This document shows, piece by piece, positions 61,801-64,000 of a stretch of DNA of 64,000 nucleotides. The stretch spans positions 161,979 through 225,978 of the forward strand of contig CAZBRD010000009.1 of the NCBI GenBank assembly GCA_964494205.1, in the 5' to 3' direction. Positions within the stretch are counted from its first letter, which is position 1. Each line of letters starts with the position of its first letter. Below the pieces are notes generated by a model. It was not told the origin of the DNA, ran no database searches, and saw only the letters and a list, made by a program, of their open reading frames with translations. A program made the translations under genes and the position numbers. This DNA comes from JBBTCX01 sp964494205 (GTDB lineage: Bacteria > Planctomycetota > Phycisphaerae > UBA1845).

Positions 61801-63407
61801 GATTCAAACGGAGGAAGCGGCACGCCCGTTGCAGTAATACGATTCGTGATATCCACTTCGGTCTGCGGAGAATCGCAGAAATTGGCCGGATCGCCGATGC
61901 CGACACTAAAGGTCAAGACAATTCGATCACCCAACTGCGGGTCCATCGCGCACGCCGTTACACCTTGGAGATTGCCTAGGTCCCTCGGCTGATCAGCCGC
62001 AACGCCACCCAAAAACCCAAGTGGTCCCGGCGTGAAAAAGATCGGGTTCAGCCCAAACGAACCGGCATTCGCGGAGTTAATGGCAACGCCCACCCCAATG
62101 TCGGAAGGTCGGAACAGCGTTGCCTGAAGCGAATTCAGGTTGACCGTCGGGTTGATCGGAAGAATTTCAGAGAGCACGTCCGACAGCGTCACAGCCAATG
62201 GAACGTTACCGGTGTTTTCGACTTCAATCTTGAACTCGACCGTGGAACCCGGCAGCGTCACGACATGATCGCGCCAAGCACCCGCACCTTCGCCGGTACA
62301 GCGAACTTCCTTCGTGACTTCAATATCGGGAATCTCCAACGGACAAAGGACGAACATGCTGTCCTCATTGGAGAGGTCACCCGAAGAATCGCTACGCGAG
62401 GTCAAACCCATGTTGGCCAATCGAAATCGCGTAATGCTGAGGTAATCCTCACCAGGGAACATGGCCGACACTTGGCTGTCGAACTTGTCGACAAGGATTT
62501 CGATGTCGTCGTTGCCAAGGCCGTCAGCGCCCACAATACCATCAAGACCACGATCTCTGATCTGATTGCACGTCGAGCCGACAGGCGGAAACAGGCTGAA
62601 CAACGACGGGTTGAATGAATCAAGAACCAGTTCGGTGGCGATTTGGTTACGCTGTTGGTAGATAATCGAGAAGTCCGCCCCGGTCAGGTCACCCGGAGTA
62701 AACGCGCAAAGGAAGAACGCCAGGTTGATCGCTTCGGTTGACTCGTCAAACGTAAGGACGGGAGCGCTTGGGAACCATCGACTGTTCACACCGGTGCCGA
62801 GAATGCATGGGTTGCCGTTTCCGTCCGCGTCGAACGGAACCATGACGTTCAAAGGAAGGTCCGGGGGCGTATCCAGCTTGATAATCGCACAGTCATCGAA
62901 ATTTGTCATCGGATCATCGACGCACCCGAGAGCACAATCGATACCGGGGGTGTTTGGATCTTCCACGCAAACGTCGCCGTCGCCGTTGGCGACGTTGACG
63001 CCGATCGCGAGCCAACTGTCGTCCTGTGACGGAGGACTGATGATGCCGTCCGAGTCCGGAACATAAATGAAGATGGCATTGCCGACGTTGATCGGACTGT
63101 GCATGAAGCGGATCTGGGGCGTCGCATCATCCTGCAGAGGTTCATCTTGAAACCCGTCGAAGCCAGGTGACGGACCGTTCGCTATGTTGTCCGTTTGCTC
63201 GCGTGCACAGGCGTTCAGGCCTTGACTGTTAATCATCTGCGCAATGGCTTTGAAATCTGCGAGATTGCCGTCAAGGGTCGGCTTGGGAATCGGTCCGCCG
63301 GCCGTGTGCCCCTTCTGCCCATTCGCCCTATGGACTCCTCCGAGTACAGCGAGCGCACCCAACACAACTGTGACCGCGCAAAGTCGTAATCGACGACAGT
63401 GAATCAT
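55899..63407 (-). CDS. Giant secreted surface protein with DUF11-like repeats
   Basis: The start was set at the second ATG of the pair at 63413/63407, where GGAG is seven bases upstream and the signal peptide (MIHCRRLRLCAVTVVLGALA) begins; the frame is open to 63533. The product is about 2500 residues. After an N-terminal domain of about 330 residues come ten DUF11/CARDB-like beta modules, each opening like CDLAVTKQVRCLDSC or LTCSGKQWAFQSDSDAD and carrying many cysteines. Two 660-residue super-repeats are visible. The last 400 residues (KFDIWNENEVRFSGTERC and on) are unique and no membrane anchor or sorting motif is seen. Probable cell-surface or extracellular matrix structure; function unproven. 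Confidence 0.82.
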   Translation of the reverse strand: MIHCRRLRLCAVTVVLGALAVLGGVHRANGQKGHTAGGPIPKPTLDGNLADFKAIAQMINSQGLNACAREQTDNIANGPSPGFDGFQDEPLQDDATPQIRFMHSPINVGNAIFIYVPDSDGIISPPSQDDSWLAIGVNVANGDGDVCVEDPNTPGIDCALGCVDDPMTNFDDCAIIKLDTPPDLPLNVMVPFDADGNGNPCILGTGVNSRWFPSAPVLTFDESTEAINLAFFLCAFTPGDLTGADFSIIYQQRNQIATELVLDSFNPSLFSLFPPVGSTCNQIRDRGLDGIVGADGLGNDDIEILVDKFDSQVSAMFPGEDYLSITRFRLANMGLTSRSDSSGDLSNEDSMFVLCPLEIPDIEVTKEVRCTGEGAGAWRDHVVTLPGSTVEFKIEVENTGNVPLAVTLSDVLSEILPINPTVNLNSLQATLFRPSDIGVGVAINSANAGSFGLNPIFFTPGPLGFLGGVAADQPRDLGNLQGVTACAMDPQLGDRIVLTFSVGIGDPANFCDSPQTEVDITNRITATGVPLPPFESDAVTDAADLIDTVREDIQNFDDNVTTVDVLCRDIDMLKEVRLFPGGTFVTGLDRLDIPNGPFPLQVEYRYTVHNDGDVEEDVVLTDEFLCQDIAAAAGVDFVAGQCALCQGVPPGEAGQITDSLAAGTSDMYTCRVNFTSLTALRAFLMLDDGRDDCRALNDMGGADTRCYRNCASATFTADLGASCDNVPARDVDSFATICNRECELLVTKDVRCILDDCGSPAPSEFGPFEEDSMQVAPGSCVQYCIDIENVGVAVPICSLRLTDMLSNQPGDITPIPGSVTLEVDGNSCPAPGCFNSTGTPCVYNTASCPGFPGGNFQEGQTITVCFSATIPTNANASAPDPINMITVEGASECPAGGPVFSCMDDDNVALDILPASLTCSGKQWAFQSDSDADCEPNAPFSAFAPNIDLRDDVFPVLLRLRIQGSNTGQIPLQVTATDTALTTCVNNLADIAFVPGQCELGTTKLVQPGATGEWFCNIRIETAAAARALDGCDGATNGVYNNTASVSGVSVMGGTEICTSPEVTIQGINTCSATIQVPPPCDFTVTKDVVCVDGCPNGAPTGTPGPTLDVIPGSRARYDIRVVNNSTLVKIPRICVSDLLECPSWLCGGDLGDSLRATIGASNVTDGFAGFTVNGVEQCFVFDSRPAAPWIAPGETLLISFEVQIPENATEDCTNSVSIEGYSEVCAPPPDASCDTGSDSAEIRILEPDIECTKEVRAFNTQGLNAPFTTDLSLPCNTAFPLSLEYRFTVRNTGETSLTNVRICDPDLAADAVAAGFGVGACAIAGSPDGCATLGTLAPGGMVSALCTLTVPSRAAFELFTGSDGDPETDCYNNTSTASGRASGTGLCRGVDDIVDSDCSARVCLAPQCDLAVTKQVRCLDSCGGPPIGNFQDSVQVAPGTCVEFQVDITNNSPEASICRLRITDTLSGGAGNIALQSGTTFRIGASTCTVPAGFNVTGTPFEFNPTACTGSELLTGQTLRINFRAQVPAGANPTVTPVNTVNVEGAPQCPNGVPNYCCTGMDTASIDILRPALTCNGKEWRYQWDSDADCQPEPPFSAFSSSIDLRDKVFPVLLELRVNATNDGEVPLNVVAADASFINCVDIVPGVSIVSPPTCELSSPTAKLILPGGSASWTCQIRIDSGQAARFLDTCDGTTDNVYRNTATVTGTMVTGGTPICVPPNTQVQGTDDCDAQILIPPPCDLETTKDVVCISGCTNGTPSGTPTSSLQILPGGFARYVVEIDNASPVVKVPRVCLTDMLTCPSWRCAGGPIRATLGGTDVSADFAGLTLGGTRQCFNITSRPAAPWIAPGETLTISFDVQVPADFNIPGGNPDCQNTITSEGYTEVCGEQPPLMPNNQCRSTDTASIDVRTSKIVCNKRVSVDIGDDGSEEFNNVTSVAIDSSTFPIRLTYKFGAINGGETTLNNICITDDQLLFDAAAAGIPVGSCDLTLNSTCSGGGTKGGLIGTLAPGASSNIENVTCELLVQNQQQWSALGGSDLPRNGNDCYENIATATGTVSTTNICAPAGATTVSSGQCAVEVCVSGTNVCPITKAKFDIWNENEVRFSGTERCIISWDERYLSNYTEIGHANHFVRNALQTDKGKARVDGVRSPVVCGADSIPAPLLGVAAKRMTFPGEDVIETAGTTISGSGFEPGKIRYSVPIPPKPAVGPEDRPNPWVSTDGGGLLPAPSEDQPGELEPSGDPERLAEDFGLAVNPVSGISQKGSLIVFPKVEIKWDSTGTLIQDTFVTIANDFDADVRVQMYFVNGDQPTAAILQGDPPTIVERAHPGCNWVDNQIALTNDESAYWSVLTGTPKGVSPFTILDPGIVPGRPDTDPHNPGGRVIRGYVVAWAINVDSHEIRWNHLTGTATIVNYGETAAWTYSAWAFQAVVDVDQGEELLNPLGTLDMDGLEYEYPPATLVFDFYASGARIGSQPGVSILLDTDLTLWVAIKDFLDAQGF
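57215..61200 (-). repeat. Two tandem ~1.98-kb super-repeats within the giant gene
   Basis: Four module types occur in the same order twice, with matching openings. TKDVRCILDD (near 61195) matches TKQVRCLDSC (59195). TCSGKQWAFQ (60670) matches TCNGKEWRYQ (58690). TKDVVCVDGC (60185) matches TKDVVCISGC (58195). IECTKEVRAF (59675) matches IVCNKRVSVD (57670). Each pair is about 1.97-2.0 kb apart. Confidence 0.7.
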
Positions 63408-63842
63408 CTTCATGCTCCGCAACCTATTTCGATGCAACGAAGAGATGTCAACCTGCGGCACCCCTTCACCCTCTTCCTTACCAGCTTCAATTCCCAGCCC
63501 CATCGGTTGGTTGGCAGGCCCGCGCAATTCCAACCACAGATCGCTACCTAAGCGAACCGAACGATGAGATCAACCAAGCTAAAGCAGGAACTAAGGAGGA
63601 GAATGTAACTGTCGAACGACGGGGTAGCTAACGCTGCTCCCAAATGTACATCAAAGGGTCGCGATTACGTACCGCTGAAAGTGAAAGGAACTGTCGCGTA
63701 CGCGAAGTTCCCAACGGCTATTGGCGGTACAGGGACCCTTTTCCTTCGCGATGCCCCTTTGCTCAGGGCCGTACCAACCCCTCCTGCTTTACCTTTTTTA
63801 CCAAGAATCCGGCTTCTTATAGTCCCCTCATCTTATCGGATC
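63408..63842 (-). other. Long untranslated leader of the giant surface-protein gene
   Basis: About 430 bases separate the promoter from the chosen start. Besides the nested stalk at 63653-63741, GGTAC at 63726-63730 can also pair with GTACC at 63771-63775, excluding its pairing with 63669-63673. Short ORFs on the plus strand here are judged to be chance. I see no coding gene. Confidence 0.5.
63653..63741 (-). ncRNA. Candidate structured 5' leader RNA
   Basis: Three nested helices fit one continuous stalk. AAAGGGTC (63653-63660) pairs with GACCCTTT (63734-63741). GTACCGC (63669-63675) pairs with GCGGTAC (63724-63730). GGAACT-TCGCG (63687-63698, one bulge) pairs with CGCGA-AGTTCC (63701-63711). 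The internal loops are asymmetric and A-rich on one side. It lies inside the leader of the giant surface-protein gene, downstream of a good promoter. It matches no riboswitch class I recognise. The pairing is symmetric, so the plus strand could fold as well. Confidence 0.5.
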
Positions 63843-63871
63843 AGTGTAAGTCGTTTCCCATAGAGTGTCAA
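63843..63871 (-). promoter_or_regulatory. Strong sigma-70-type promoter of the giant surface-protein gene
   Basis: On the minus strand TTGACA (63871-63866) and TACACT (63848-63843) are exactly 17 bases apart. The implied start near 63836 gives a leader of about 430 bases before the ATG at 63407. Confidence 0.72.
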
Positions 63872-63954
63872 GGTGAAACCGGCTTCGCCAACAATCTGTC
63901 AGACTTGTTAACTACGCCAGGAACAAACTCCAAATCTGACTCCATTCAAAACAA

Positions 63955-63987
63955 AACCGCCGGGTGAGTTTCCTCAGCCCGGCGGTT
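63955..63987. terminator. Intrinsic terminator at the right edge
   Basis: A 10-bp stem, AACCGCCGGG/CCCGGCGGTT, is followed by GTTCTTTT on the plus strand and by TTGTTTTG on the minus strand. It probably ends a minus-strand gene lying beyond the window. Confidence 0.75.
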
Positions 63988-64000
63988 GTTCTTTTCGATT

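Noticed and set aside
63644..63967. 107-codon ORF on the plus strand in the leader region.
   Set aside because: It lies opposite a promoter and structured leader, is not preceded by a good ribosome site, and has no recognised domain.

Overview
The window looks like a chromosomal segment of a Planctomycetes-lineage bacterium. The signs are a mitochondria-type EF-G carrying AHIDSGKTT, a small basic protein of the PVC-group kind, dockerin-like and PEP-CTERM surface proteins, long Cys-rich surface proteins, a 5S rRNA gene unlinked to 16S-23S, and clusters of small intergenic hairpins. This placement is inferred from gene content; no 16S is present. Gene density is high, there is no prophage, IS element, plasmid module or CRISPR array, and most genes are housekeeping, envelope or secreted-protein genes.

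Layout. 0-2 kb: thioredoxin-fold lipoprotein and recO. 2-6.5 kb: four paralogous secreted proteins on the minus strand, three ending in dockerin-like repeats and one in a PEP-CTERM signal. 6.6-9.8 kb: a SMUG1-type uracil-DNA glycosylase whose reading frame is interrupted by an in-frame hairpin repeat array, a lipoprotein, a repeat-rich gap, an orphan 5S rRNA with its own promoter, and a 33-codon ORF. 9.8-15 kb: class I aminotransferase, small basic protein, a SPOR-like membrane protein, tRNA-Val(CAC), and an FdhF/YdeP-type molybdopterin oxidoreductase. 15-22 kb: two tandem Cys-rich/RTX-like proteins, an alginate-export-like porin and a lipoprotein. 22-31.9 kb: small basic protein, lipoproteins, EF-G, a surface protein with a VPAVS-type C-terminus, prolyl oligopeptidase, and a UvrC lacking its C-terminal HhH domain. 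31.9-40 kb: Cys-rich dockerin protein, GT39-like glycosyltransferase, MreC-like protein, FG-GAP lipoprotein, FHA-GAF-PP2C phosphatase. 40-52 kb: MazG-like enzyme, nucleotide-sugar epimerase, TrpF, alpha/beta-fold lipoprotein, phosphoesterase, YidC, PDZ protein, DegT aminotransferase divergent from a UDP-HexNAc dehydrogenase, and two cyclophilins. 52-55.4 kb: a TetR-paaABCD operon for aerobic phenylacetyl-CoA epoxidation without paaE. 55.9-63.4 kb: a giant (about 2500 aa) secreted DUF11-like repeat protein with a near-consensus promoter and a long leader that can fold into a nested hairpin.

The main unexplained signals are a family of short hairpins with GNRA, GAA or similar tiny loops, scattered between genes and in two cases inserted in frame inside conserved genes (SMUG1, GT39); the structured leader of the giant surface protein; and the reuse of one ectodomain with two alternative sorting/attachment tails.
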